A DNA stretch of 64,000 nucleotides from JBDHWG01 sp046328525 (GTDB lineage: Bacteria > Chloroflexota > Anaerolineae > Epilineales > JAHCIE01). Within the stretch, counting starts at the first letter, position 1. Each line of letters starts with the position of its first letter. A program made the position numbers and the translations under genes. Location of the stretch: assembly GCA_046328525.1 (NCBI GenBank), contig JAXLWK010000003.1:558001-622000 (forward strand). The letters are read 5' to 3'. Below are positions 1-8,696 of the stretch, piece after piece. Below the pieces are notes generated by a model that saw only the letters and a list, made by a program, of their open reading frames with translations, made no database searches and was not told the origin of the DNA.

Positions 1-1
1 T

Positions 2-2557
2 GCCGGGCTGGTGTTCGCGCTCAACGGCTTCGCCGTGGCCCACTTCAGCCACATTGACCTCGCCAACGGCACGGCGATGCTGCCCTACGTCCTGGTCGCC
101 GTCGAGATGAGCCTCCGCAGCCAGGGATGGCCGAAAGCCGGGCTGTGGCTGCTCGGGGCGGGCGTGGCCTACGGCCTGGCGTGGGTCAGCCTGCACCCCA
201 TGGCCCCGCTCATGATTCTGCTGGTGTTCGCGCCGTGGGTCATCTATCGCGGGCTGGCCGAGCGGGGACGCGCGGGCCTGGTCTGGGTGGTGGCGGCGCT
301 CATCGTTCCGGTTGTCGTCGCGATAGGATTGAGCAGCGCCCAGGTTGTGCCGATGCTGGAGCTGGCGGCCGCGTCGCCGCGCCAGACGGCCGGCCTGCGC
401 TTCAACTCTTCGTATAGTCTGCCACTCTACGACCTGATCGGCCTGGTCTGGCCGACGTTCTTCCACTCCGCGAACGGCGGCGTGCAGTGGGGCTTGTGGA
501 ACCTGGAGACGCTGACGTACATCGGCACGCTGCCGTTCGTCCTGGCCCTCGTAACCGTGGCCGCCTGGCCGCGCCGCCGCCACGTCGCGTTTTTCGTCGT
601 CCTGGGGCTGCTGGCGCTGTGGACGGCGCTGGGGCAATACGCGCCCATCGGCCCGCAGCCGTGGCTGTATGCCCTACCCGGCTTCAGCGTCCTACGCGCG
701 CCGGCGCGCTTCTTCTACATCATCGCGTTCGCCGGGGCGTACCTGGCGGGCCTGGGCGCCGACTGGCTGCTGGCGCGGCAGTGGACGGCGGCGCAGGCGC
801 GGCGGGTGAAATGGCTGCTTGTGGCGCTGGCGGCGTTGGCCGTGCTCATTCCGGTGCTTGGGTTGGGCGTCCGCTGGGCGGTGGATAATCAACCGAAGCA
901 GGTCGAGCGGGCTGCCTGGGCGCTGTATCTCAACCTGCCCCGCGGCACAGAGATGCCGCCGGAGACGGTCATCGCGGCGCTGCAAGAGAAGCTCGCCCTG
1001 GCGAGCGGCGAGATGTGGCGGGCCGTCGGCCTGCTCTTGCTGAGCGTCGCGCTGGCCGGCGTGTGGCTGGCCGGGCGGCTGCCACGCCGGGCGTGGGTGA
1101 CGGGCATCGGGCTAGTGGTGGCCGCCGACCTCTTGACCCTCATGCCGCTCTACACGACGCCCGTGGCGCTGGAGGAGATCACAACGCCCCAGCCGGCCGT
1201 CCAGTTTCTCGCGTTGCGGCTCGGCCACGGCCGCTATCTCAATACAACGCCCCTGGAAGCGCCGCTAACGAACCTGCCGTTCGGCGTGGCGGACCTCAAC
1301 GGGCAGAGCAGCCTGAACATGGAGCGCCCGTGGGGCTTCGTGGCGGCGGCGTTGCGCTCGTCGAACCGGCTCGCGGATCTGGCCGGCGTCGAGTATCTGC
1401 TGGTTCCGAACGCCATCAAGGAGTATCGGCGCTGGTACAACGCAGTCGGCTTCAACCAGGAGAACCCGCTCGCCCTGCTAACGACCGACGCGCCGCCGAC
1501 GGCGGGCGTGTTCCACGTCCCGCCGCGCCCGGCGGAAGAGTTGCGCATGGCGCTGGCGCTGGGGCAGGCGGTGGACGTGCCGCAGGGGGCCGATGTGGGC
1601 GAGGTGGTGGTGCGCGACGAGGCGGGCCGCGAGCAGCGCTTCCCCATTCGCGCCGGTATCGAGGTCAGCGAGTGGGCGTACAACCGGCCCGACGTCGCGG
1701 CTCAGGTGCAGCACGGGCGCGCCGAGCCGGCGTACACGTGGCGCGCGCCCGACGACACCGGCGCCCTATACGACCGCCAGATTTTCTACAGCCGCGTTCC
1801 GCTGGTGGGTGTCGGCGATGCCCCCGTCAAGCCAACAAGCGTATCGTTCCGGGCGACGCGCCCCGGCGTAACGCTCTACGTCTTCGGCGCGACCCTGCTC
1901 GAGCCGGCGACGAGCGCTGTGGTCAGTCTCGACAGATACATGCTCGACCGCTACCAACTGGCGTATAGCCTGCCGTACTCCGACCGCTCCGACGCCGGCT
2001 TCCGGCTGTTCGAGAACCGCACCGCGCTGCCCCGCGCCTACATGGTCGGCGGGGCGCTGCGGTACGGCCAGCGTTGGCAGGCGTTGGAGCGCCTGTTGCT
2101 GCCATCCTTCGACCCAACGCGCTGGATGACGGTCGAGGGCGACACGCCGGCCGAGGCGGCGGCCCTCGTCGTGCCCGGGCCAACGGCGGGCGCGCCGCTG
2201 CCGACGCCGCCGCCGAGCGCCGCGTTCGCGCCGGTCGAGTGGCTGGAGGACGGTTCAACCCGTGTTGCCCTCAGAACGGCGTCGGACGCGCCGGGCTTCC
2301 TGGTGCTGGCCGACACCTACTATCCGGGCTGGACGGCGGCCGTGGACGGCGTGCCCACGCCCGTGCTGTTGGCGAACTACACGTTCCGTGGGGTCTATGT
2401 CCCGGCCGGCGAGCACACCGTCACGTTCACGTATGTGCCGCGCGGTGTCACCCTCGGCTTTGCGCTGGCTGGGCTGACGATCCTGCTGGTGGCGGTTGCG
2501 GCGGGTCTGCTGCTGGTGGCGGCGCGGCGCAGGCGTCAGGTAGGCGGAGGCGCGTAA
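2..2557 (+). CDS. YfhO-like large integral membrane protein, 5' truncated by window edge
   Basis: The frame is open from base 2, before the GTG at 11, so the true start lies outside the window. About 850 residues are visible. The first half is a series of hydrophobic segments (residues about 10-370). It is followed by an extracytoplasmic region and then a last transmembrane helix close to a basic C-terminus. The late motif YYPGWTAAVDG and the following 'GEHTVTFTYVPRG' are typical of the C-terminal beta domain of YfhO-family membrane proteins, which are linked to glycosylation of lipoteichoic acid or other surface polymers. The substrate here is unknown. The stop is 3 bases before the next gene, so co-transcription is likely. 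The family call is recalled from motifs, not searched. Confidence 0.8.
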   Translation, partial: AGLVFALNGFAVAHFSHIDLANGTAMLPYVLVAVEMSLRSQGWPKAGLWLLGAGVAYGLAWVSLHPMAPLMILLVFAPWVIYRGLAERGRAGLVWVVAALIVPVVVAIGLSSAQVVPMLELAAASPRQTAGLRFNSSYSLPLYDLIGLVWPTFFHSANGGVQWGLWNLETLTYIGTLPFVLALVTVAAWPRRRHVAFFVVLGLLALWTALGQYAPIGPQPWLYALPGFSVLRAPARFFYIIAFAGAYLAGLGADWLLARQWTAAQARRVKWLLVALAALAVLIPVLGLGVRWAVDNQPKQVERAAWALYLNLPRGTEMPPETVIAALQEKLALASGEMWRAVGLLLLSVALAGVWLAGRLPRRAWVTGIGLVVAADLLTLMPLYTTPVALEEITTPQPAVQFLALRLGHGRYLNTTPLEAPLTNLPFGVADLNGQSSLNMERPWGFVAAALRSSNRLADLAGVEYLLVPNAIKEYRRWYNAVGFNQENPLALLTTDAPPTAGVFHVPPRPAEELRMALALGQAVDVPQGADVGEVVVRDEAGREQRFPIRAGIEVSEWAYNRPDVAAQVQHGRAEPAYTWRAPDDTGALYDRQIFYSRVPLVGVGDAPVKPTSVSFRATRPGVTLYVFGATLLEPATSAVVSLDRYMLDRYQLAYSLPYSDRSDAGFRLFENRTALPRAYMVGGALRYGQRWQALERLLLPSFDPTRWMTVEGDTPAEAAALVVPGPTAGAPLPTPPPSAAFAPVEWLEDGSTRVALRTASDAPGFLVLADTYYPGWTAAVDGVPTPVLLANYTFRGVYVPAGEHTVTFTYVPRGVTLGFALAGLTILLVAVAAGLLLVAARRRRQVGGGA

Positions 2558-2560
2558 GCC

Positions 2561-3682
2561 ATGTTCATGTTTGGGCCGATTGTCTTCCTGCTCGGCGCGA
2601 GTATCGCGATCTACGTTGCCTACGATTTGTACCGGCACTGGGACACATTCTGGGATGACGACATCACGCCGCAGGAGCGCATGCAGGCGACGCGCGTGGC
2701 GATCTTCATCCTCGTCCCGATTGGTGTTCTCCTGCACGAGGTCGGGCACGCCCTGGCCGTCTGGCAGCTCGGCGGGCGCGTTGTCGAGTTCAACTGGTCC
2801 TTCCTGTCCGGCTACGTCGTGCCGGAGGGGAACTTCACACCGGCCGGCGATTGGTGGATCTATTTCTCCGGTAACCTGGTGTCCATCATGCTCGGCTTTG
2901 CCGCCCTGCTCGTGCTTCTGTTCCCGGTGCGGCCAATGATCAAGCTCCTGGCCGTCACGTTCGCCGAGGTGCAACTGTTCGTCAGTTTGCTCGGCTACCC
3001 GTTGCTGAGCCTGCTCGGCGTGGAAGGCGACTGGGTCGGTATCTATGGCATCCCGCCGACGCCGATCAAGCTCGTCATCGCCGTGTTCCACGTGACGCTG
3101 CTGGTGGCGCTGCTCCTGGTGATGCGCGACCCCCGGGTGCGGCGCTGGCGACTGCTCCTGGGCCGGGACGCGCAGCGGCGCGTGGGCGCGCTCGAGACGC
3201 GGATCGCGGCGGACCCGGCGAACCTTCAGCCACGGCTGGAGCTGGCGAGCTACTACCGCCAGCAAGGGGAAGCGGCGCTGGCGCGGCAGACGCTGGCGGA
3301 GGCCGTCGCCGCTTGCCCGAACGACCCCAACGCGCTGTTGGCGGCGGGCGCGCTGGCCGAAGAGAGCAAGAAGCCGCAACAGGCGGCGGCCTACTATCAG
3401 CAGGCCCTCGACCAGATGGCGCCGGGCGCGCAGCCCGCGACCGTGGCGATGCGCCTGGGCCAACTTTATACAACGATGGAGCGGCCGGCCGAGGCTGTCG
3501 CGGCGTACACGCGGGCCATCGAGAGCGGCCCGCCCAACGCTGAGGCCCGTTACTGGCGCGGCCGCGCCTATCTTCGCCTCCGCGACGACGTCGCGGCGCA
3601 GAACGACTTCCGCGCGGCGGCGGCCCTGGACCCGCATGGGGAGACGGGCCGGCTGGCCGCGCAGGAACTTGCAAAGGAATGA
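2561..3682 (+). CDS. M50-like membrane metalloprotease fused to TPR repeats
   Basis: 373 residues. Residues 1-200 carry several membrane segments and HEVGH at 59-63, the HExxH zinc site typical of M50-type intramembrane proteases. Residues about 205-370 form tetratricopeptide-like helices, with blocks around 'LASYYRQQGEAALARQTL', 'QAAAYYQQALD' and 'AEAVAAYTRAIE'. Intramembrane M50 proteases usually release signalling proteins; here the TPR part may recruit a substrate or partner, which is inference. The start is 3 bases after the upstream stop. The family's second motif, a distal Asp in a transmembrane segment, is not obvious, so this could be a non-proteolytic relative. Confidence 0.7.
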   Translation: MFMFGPIVFLLGASIAIYVAYDLYRHWDTFWDDDITPQERMQATRVAIFILVPIGVLLHEVGHALAVWQLGGRVVEFNWSFLSGYVVPEGNFTPAGDWWIYFSGNLVSIMLGFAALLVLLFPVRPMIKLLAVTFAEVQLFVSLLGYPLLSLLGVEGDWVGIYGIPPTPIKLVIAVFHVTLLVALLLVMRDPRVRRWRLLLGRDAQRRVGALETRIAADPANLQPRLELASYYRQQGEAALARQTLAEAVAACPNDPNALLAAGALAEESKKPQQAAAYYQQALDQMAPGAQPATVAMRLGQLYTTMERPAEAVAAYTRAIESGPPNAEARYWRGRAYLRLRDDVAAQNDFRAAAALDPHGETGRLAAQELAKE

Positions 3683-3686
3683 GCTT

Positions 3687-5018
3687 ATGGAGCACGTGAC
3701 CCATCTGCGCTGCGTTGTGTGTGACGAGGCGTATGCGGCGCATGCGGTGGACTACGTTTGTGCGTGTTCGGGCGATGAGGGCCTGCTAGAGGTCGCCTTC
3801 GACCATGCGCGCCTCGCCGCCGCGTGGGATCGGGACGCCCTCGCCGCCGACGCCGACCACTCGATGTGGCGCTACGCGCCGCTGCTGCCGGTGCACGCCG
3901 AGACGCTGGCGCGCGTCGTCGGGCGCGCACCGGCGGCCGGGCGCGTGGGGCTGCCGGCGTATCCCTCGCCGCTGGCGCAAGTCGGCGGGACGCCGCTGTA
4001 CGATGCGCCGCGCGTCGCGGCCAACCTGGGACTGCGCCGCGTCTGGATCAAGGACGATGGCCGCAACCCCACGGCGTCGCTCAAGGACCGCGCCAGCGCC
4101 CTGGTCACGCTCAAGGCGGTCGAGCGCGGCGCCGATGTGGTGACGACGGCCAGCTCCGGCAACGCGGCGGCGGCGCTGGCGGCGATGACGGCATCCGTCG
4201 GGCTGAAGGCCGTGATTTTCGTGCCGCAGACGGCCCCGCCGGCCAAGATCGCCCAGCTGCTCACCTACGGCGCGGAAGTCTACCTGGTCAAAGGGACGTA
4301 TGACGAAGCCTTCGACCTGTGCCTGGCGGCGTCACGGGAGTATGGCTGGTATTGCCGCAACACCGGCTACAACCCGTACACCGTCGAAGGCAAGAAGACG
4401 GTCTCGTTCGAGATCTGCGAGCAGTTGGGCTGGCAGGTCCCTGACCGCGTGTTCGTCTCTGTCGGCGACGGCTGCATCATTGACGGCGTGTGGAAGGGCT
4501 TCAAGGACATGCACGCCCTGGGCTGGATTGACCGCCTGCCGAAGCTCGTCGGCGTCCAGGCGGCCGGCTCCGACCCGCTGGTGACGGCGTGGGAGAGCGG
4601 CACGGAGACCATCGTGCCCGTCGCGGCGCAGACCGTCGCCGACAGTATCTGCGTCGGCATCCCGCGGGATGGCTTGAAGGCGCTGCGGGCGGTGCGCGAG
4701 AGCGGCGGGCGGTTCATGCGTGTCGGCGACGACGCCATCCTGGCGGCGATCCCGCGCCTGGCCCAGGAGGCGGGGGTGTTCGTCGAGCCGGCCGCGTCCA
4801 CGGCCTACGCCGGACTGCTGGCGCTGGCCGAGGCGGGCGCGCTGGATCCGGGCGAGACTGTGGTCGTCATCGCTACCGGCAACGGATTGAAGGACGTGGC
4901 GGCGGCGATGCGCGCGGTGGGCGCGGCGACGCAGATTGAGCCAACGCTGGCCGGGCTGGCGGCGGCGCTGGCGCAGGAGCCTGTCGCGGAGCCGAGTCAA
5001 GTCGGCACTACGGCATGA
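3687..5018 (+). CDS. thrC: Threonine synthase
   Basis: 443 residues, fold-type-II PLP enzyme converting O-phosphohomoserine to threonine. The motif NPTASLKDRA places the Schiff-base lysine at K133, as in threonine synthases. An N-terminal Cys pair pattern (RCVVC, later CAC) recalls the small zinc-ribbon-like start seen in many threonine synthases. The frame is open upstream to 3636, overlapping the previous gene, but ATG 3687 has a good ribosome site (AAAGGA at 3673-3678) and begins the conserved region. The last codons come from a REP-like 23-base repeat (4989-5011), so the C-terminal tail EPSQVGTTA is probably a recent addition. The next gene encodes a second PLP enzyme. Confidence 0.85.
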   Translation: MEHVTHLRCVVCDEAYAAHAVDYVCACSGDEGLLEVAFDHARLAAAWDRDALAADADHSMWRYAPLLPVHAETLARVVGRAPAAGRVGLPAYPSPLAQVGGTPLYDAPRVAANLGLRRVWIKDDGRNPTASLKDRASALVTLKAVERGADVVTTASSGNAAAALAAMTASVGLKAVIFVPQTAPPAKIAQLLTYGAEVYLVKGTYDEAFDLCLAASREYGWYCRNTGYNPYTVEGKKTVSFEICEQLGWQVPDRVFVSVGDGCIIDGVWKGFKDMHALGWIDRLPKLVGVQAAGSDPLVTAWESGTETIVPVAAQTVADSICVGIPRDGLKALRAVRESGGRFMRVGDDAILAAIPRLAQEAGVFVEPAASTAYAGLLALAEAGALDPGETVVVIATGNGLKDVAAAMRAVGAATQIEPTLAGLAAALAQEPVAEPSQVGTTA

Positions 5019-5041
5019 GAGCCGACTGAAGTTGGCGCTAC
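4989..5041. repeat. Two tandem copies of a 23-base REP-like palindrome
   Basis: Copies at 4989-5011 and 5019-5041, both of the form GAGCCGA..AAGT.GGC.CTAC; the first differs at several positions from the copy at 33950-33972. The core of the second copy is an inverted repeat of the type GCCGACT-GA-AGTTGGC. The first copy lies inside the end of the threonine synthase gene and the second lies just after its stop, before the ribosome site of the next gene. Confidence 0.7.
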
Positions 5042-5068
5042 ATGATAAGCAAGACATAGTGAGGGAAA

Positions 5069-6454
5069 ATGACAAAGGCGATTCTGGGGCCGACCTTCGA
5101 GGAGATGCTCCACCCGAATACGATTGATCCGGCGGTTCGGTCGCAGGCCGTGACCGCGCTGACCGAGGCGCCGCTCGACCCGATCAACCTGTACAACATC
5201 ACCTGGCGCGGCGCCGACGACCGCATCAAGTACGAGGTTCTGCCCCACGAGCTGACCGGCGTCGAAGCGCCGATCGTCGTCCTGTACGGGCGCGACTTCC
5301 CCACCGGCGCCCACAAGGTCGGCGCGGCGTACTCGGTGCTGGCCGAGATGCTGCTGTTCGGCCAGGTGGACATCGAGAAGAATACCGTCGTGTGGCCGAG
5401 CACCGGCAACTACGGCATCGGCGGGGCATGGGTGGGCGGGCGCGTCGGCGCGCAGTCCATCGTCGTGCTGCCGGAGGGCATGAGCCGCGAGCGGTTCGAG
5501 CGCATCGCCGAGTATGGCGCGCAGGTCATCAAGACGCCGGGCGTCGAGTCCAACGTCAAGGAAATCTACGACAAGACGTGGGAGCTGCGCCGCGACCCGA
5601 ACATTCGCATCCTCAACCAGTTCGAGGTCATGGGTAACTACCGCTTCCACTACCACGTGACGGGCAACACCGTCGTCGAGCTGGCTGCCGCTCTCCAGGA
5701 GCAGGGCGTCGGCGTGGGGCGCATTGCGGCGTACTGCTCGGCGATGGGCAGCGCCGGCACGATCGCGGCGGGGGACCGCATCAAGCAGGTCTTCCCGGAG
5801 GCGCGAACGGTCGGGTTGGAGCCGACCCAGTGTCCGACGCTCTACAACAACGGCTACGGCGGACACGACATCCAGGGCATTGGCGACAAGCACGTGACGT
5901 GGATTCACAACGTCATGAACATGGACGCCATCATGTGCCTCGACGACATCGAATGCAAGAAGGGCCTTCAAGTGCTCACGTCGGAGGGCGGCTGCGATGT
6001 GCTGGTCAACCGCTACGGCATCCCGCATGAGAAGGTGTTGAGCCTGTCCACCATCTTCGGCATCTCCGGCGTGTGCAACGTCCTCGGCGCGATCAAGACG
6101 GCGAAGCACTACGGCTTCGGCAAGAACGATGTCATCGTCACGATCTGCACCGACGCGATTGACCGCTACTACTCGGTGATGGACGACATGGCCGCGACCT
6201 ACGGGCCGATTGACGACGCGCGCGGCACGGCCTACGTCGAGGGCATTTTCCGCGGCCAGAAGACCGACTGGATCAAGGACGGCACGCCCGACATGCGGCT
6301 CCAGTGGCACAACCTCAAGTACTACACCTGGGTGGAGCAGCAGGGGAAGACGGTCGAGGAGCTGGACGCGCAGAAGGACCCGGAGTGGTGGCTCGCCCAC
6401 CAGGCGCTCGTGCCGGAGATGGACGCCCGCATCAAGGCGGCGCGAGGCGCATAG
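5069..6454 (+). CDS. Fold-type-II PLP-dependent enzyme of unknown substrate
   Basis: 461 residues. PTGAHKVGAAYS puts the probable PLP lysine at K83, and 'STGNYGIGGAWVGG' plus a downstream SxGSAGT-like stretch (CSAMGSAGTIAAG) are phosphate- and substrate-binding loops of the cysteine synthase/TrpB/threonine synthase fold. It is longer than cysteine synthase (about 310) and lacks CBS domains; extra segments lie at the C-terminus. It follows threonine synthase by 50 bases (a REP-like repeat lies between), so it may act on a related amino acid, which is inference. GAGGG at 5061-5065 precedes ATG 5069. Related proteins are usually labelled only as PLP-dependent enzyme beta subunit. Precise reaction unknown. 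Confidence 0.7.
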   Translation: MTKAILGPTFEEMLHPNTIDPAVRSQAVTALTEAPLDPINLYNITWRGADDRIKYEVLPHELTGVEAPIVVLYGRDFPTGAHKVGAAYSVLAEMLLFGQVDIEKNTVVWPSTGNYGIGGAWVGGRVGAQSIVVLPEGMSRERFERIAEYGAQVIKTPGVESNVKEIYDKTWELRRDPNIRILNQFEVMGNYRFHYHVTGNTVVELAAALQEQGVGVGRIAAYCSAMGSAGTIAAGDRIKQVFPEARTVGLEPTQCPTLYNNGYGGHDIQGIGDKHVTWIHNVMNMDAIMCLDDIECKKGLQVLTSEGGCDVLVNRYGIPHEKVLSLSTIFGISGVCNVLGAIKTAKHYGFGKNDVIVTICTDAIDRYYSVMDDMAATYGPIDDARGTAYVEGIFRGQKTDWIKDGTPDMRLQWHNLKYYTWVEQQGKTVEELDAQKDPEWWLAHQALVPEMDARIKAARGA

Positions 6455-6458
6455 GCGC

Positions 6459-8687
6459 GTGGAGCAATTTCCGGCCGGCGGCTACGCCGGGGGGGCTGTC
6501 GGCACGGCCTCGGCAGAAGCGCGCGTTCGGCGGCGCCCCTGGCTGCTGTGGATCGGGCCGCCGCTGCTGTTCGCGCTCCTGAGCGTTGCCCTCACCTGGC
6601 CGCTGGTGACGACGTGGACGAGCCGCGTCATCGGCATCGGCGTGGACCCGTTGAGCAATGCGTGGACGCTGTGGCACGTGCGCGAGGCCGTCCTCGGCCA
6701 TGAGCCGCTGTTCTTCGTGCCGCGCAGCTTCTACCCGGTCGGCGTGCCAATCCTGACGCACCTGCCGGGGCCGCTGATGGGGTTTGTGGCGCTGCCGTTC
6801 TGGGTGTGGGGGGCGCTGGGCGCGTACAACGCGGTCATGCTGCTCGGCGTATTCCTGACGGGCTACTGCGCGTACCTCCTCGCCAGGGACATCGGGCTTG
6901 CGCCGCCCATCGCGCTCTTCACCGGCGTCAGCCTTCAGCTCGCCGCCATGCCGGTCGCCGGGCTGCTCGGCCACATGGACAAGACGCTGCTGGGGCTGCT
7001 GTGCCTCATCCTGCTCACCTTCCTGCGCGCACTCGACCGGCGGCGCAGCGCGTGGTGGGGAGTCGTGGCCGGCGCGCTGGTCTTGCTCGCGGCGCTGGAT
7101 TCGGGCTGGCATTTCGGTATCCTGACCATCGCCCTGCCGTACTTCTTCCTGGTCACGCTGGCGACAGCGGAGCCGGGCGCGCGCCGCCTGGTGTTCCGCC
7201 GCGGCGTGATCGTCGCGGTGACGGTGCTCGCGCTCGTCGGGCCGTTTGTCTACCTGATTGTCTCGACGACGCGCAGCCTGGGCATCAGCACCGAGGTCGG
7301 GGGGCAGTCGGGGTTCTATGCGCCGGACCTGCTGGAGTTCTTCCTGCCCAGCCCGGTGAGCCGCTTCCTGGGCGAATGGGCCAGGGATGTGGGCAGCGCC
7401 CTGGGCCTGTACGCCGGGCGGCCGTGGAACATCGAGCGCGCCGTGTCGCTTGGCTGGCTGAGCCTGGCGCTGGCGCTCGTGGCGCTGGTGGCGCGGGTGC
7501 GAGGGGCGCGGCGGTGGCTGGGGTTCACTCTGCTGATGGTGGTCATCGCCCTCGGCCCATACCTGCACGTCGCAGGCGCCGACCGCTTGACGACGCTCCA
7601 GTTCCGCGTGCCGCTGCCGTATAGTCTCGTCATTCAGATTCCCGGCTTCGGGTTCATGCGCGACCCTGGCCGGTTCATGATGATGGGCTTCATCGGGTTG
7701 AGCATCTCGGCCAGTTACGGCCTGGCGTGGCTGGCGGAGCGGGTAGGCCCGGCGTGGCGGACACCGCTGATCGGCGCGGCCGTCGCCCTTGTCGTGCTCC
7801 AGGGGTGGCCGCAGCCGTGGCCGCTGGAAGCGCCGCGACCCGCGCCCGCACTCTATCAGGAGATCGCCGGTGACCCGGCGATGTACGGCGTGTTCGACGT
7901 CCCGCTGCCGTATCCGGGCTATACGGCGTACTACGAAGACTACCAGATGACCCACGGGAAAGGCATCTCCGCCGGCTACATCTCGCGGGCCTACCCGTCC
8001 CACCCCGTGTTCTACTGGTTCTACTCGGACAACATTGACCAGCCCGATTTCCTGGTCAACGGGCGCCCCACCAACGCCCAGGTCAACGCGGTGTACGACA
8101 TGGCGCGGGCGGGGTACCGCTACGTGGTGTGGCACAAGCCGAAAGCGGAGTATGGCGACTTTCAGCCCGACGGCCCCATGGACCGCGCCGGCCAGCGATT
8201 CATGGGCGCCGCGTTGCCCGGCGCGACGCCGACCCACGAAGATGACCTGGCGCGTGTGTACGCTCTGCCGCCCGCCGATGAAACACGGCTGTGCGCCCTG
8301 ACCCTGACCCCGACGGAGAACTGGTACCCGGCTGAAGGCGGCGTGCGTTGGGCGGCGTCACCCGCTAAGCTGGTGATCGCGTCGCCCCAGGCTGGCCCGG
8401 CTGTGCTGGACATAGCAATGGCAGCCATCTACGATCCGACGGCGGCGGCCGGCGCTCGATCGCAAGGGGTCTTGACGGTGCAGGTCGGCGACAGCGCGCC
8501 ACGGGACTTCGCGGTCACGGCCGGTGAAACGCTGTCGGTTCCGCTCGACTTGCGCGAGGGGAACCAGACAGTTACACTCAGTCTGAAGGCGGGCAATTTC
8601 GTCCCGGCGGACGGCGGCTCGTCGGATACCCGCCGCCTGAGTTTCGCCGTCAACCGCGTCAATTTGCGCACCGAGGACGCTCAATAG
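6459..8687 (+). CDS. Large polytopic membrane protein (glycosyltransferase-like or YfhO-like)
   Basis: About 742 residues from GTG 6459, placed 4 bases after the previous stop. The frame is open further upstream, but that part is an out-of-frame shadow of the PLP gene. An Arg-rich start precedes at least ten hydrophobic segments (residues about 30-430). Then follows a soluble domain of about 300 residues with 'FDVPLPYPGYTAYYEDYQMTHGK' type sequence and a beta-rich C-terminus. The layout resembles GT-C/YfhO-like surface polysaccharide enzymes and parallels the first gene of the window. No catalytic residue can be assigned with confidence. It probably belongs to the same operon as thrC. Confidence 0.65.
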   Translation: MEQFPAGGYAGGAVGTASAEARVRRRPWLLWIGPPLLFALLSVALTWPLVTTWTSRVIGIGVDPLSNAWTLWHVREAVLGHEPLFFVPRSFYPVGVPILTHLPGPLMGFVALPFWVWGALGAYNAVMLLGVFLTGYCAYLLARDIGLAPPIALFTGVSLQLAAMPVAGLLGHMDKTLLGLLCLILLTFLRALDRRRSAWWGVVAGALVLLAALDSGWHFGILTIALPYFFLVTLATAEPGARRLVFRRGVIVAVTVLALVGPFVYLIVSTTRSLGISTEVGGQSGFYAPDLLEFFLPSPVSRFLGEWARDVGSALGLYAGRPWNIERAVSLGWLSLALALVALVARVRGARRWLGFTLLMVVIALGPYLHVAGADRLTTLQFRVPLPYSLVIQIPGFGFMRDPGRFMMMGFIGLSISASYGLAWLAERVGPAWRTPLIGAAVALVVLQGWPQPWPLEAPRPAPALYQEIAGDPAMYGVFDVPLPYPGYTAYYEDYQMTHGKGISAGYISRAYPSHPVFYWFYSDNIDQPDFLVNGRPTNAQVNAVYDMARAGYRYVVWHKPKAEYGDFQPDGPMDRAGQRFMGAALPGATPTHEDDLARVYALPPADETRLCALTLTPTENWYPAEGGVRWAASPAKLVIASPQAGPAVLDIAMAAIYDPTAAAGARSQGVLTVQVGDSAPRDFAVTAGETLSVPLDLREGNQTVTLSLKAGNFVPADGGSSDTRRLSFAVNRVNLRTEDAQ

Positions 8688-8696
8688 GAGGGCCGG

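Noticed and set aside
2255..3637. 460-residue reverse-strand frame
   Set aside because: Antisense to the membrane protein and protease genes, Arg/His-rich, no motif.
4997..6400. 467-residue open frame on the - strand
   Set aside because: It is antisense to the PLP enzyme gene with a biased composition. The + strand frame carries the PLP motifs.
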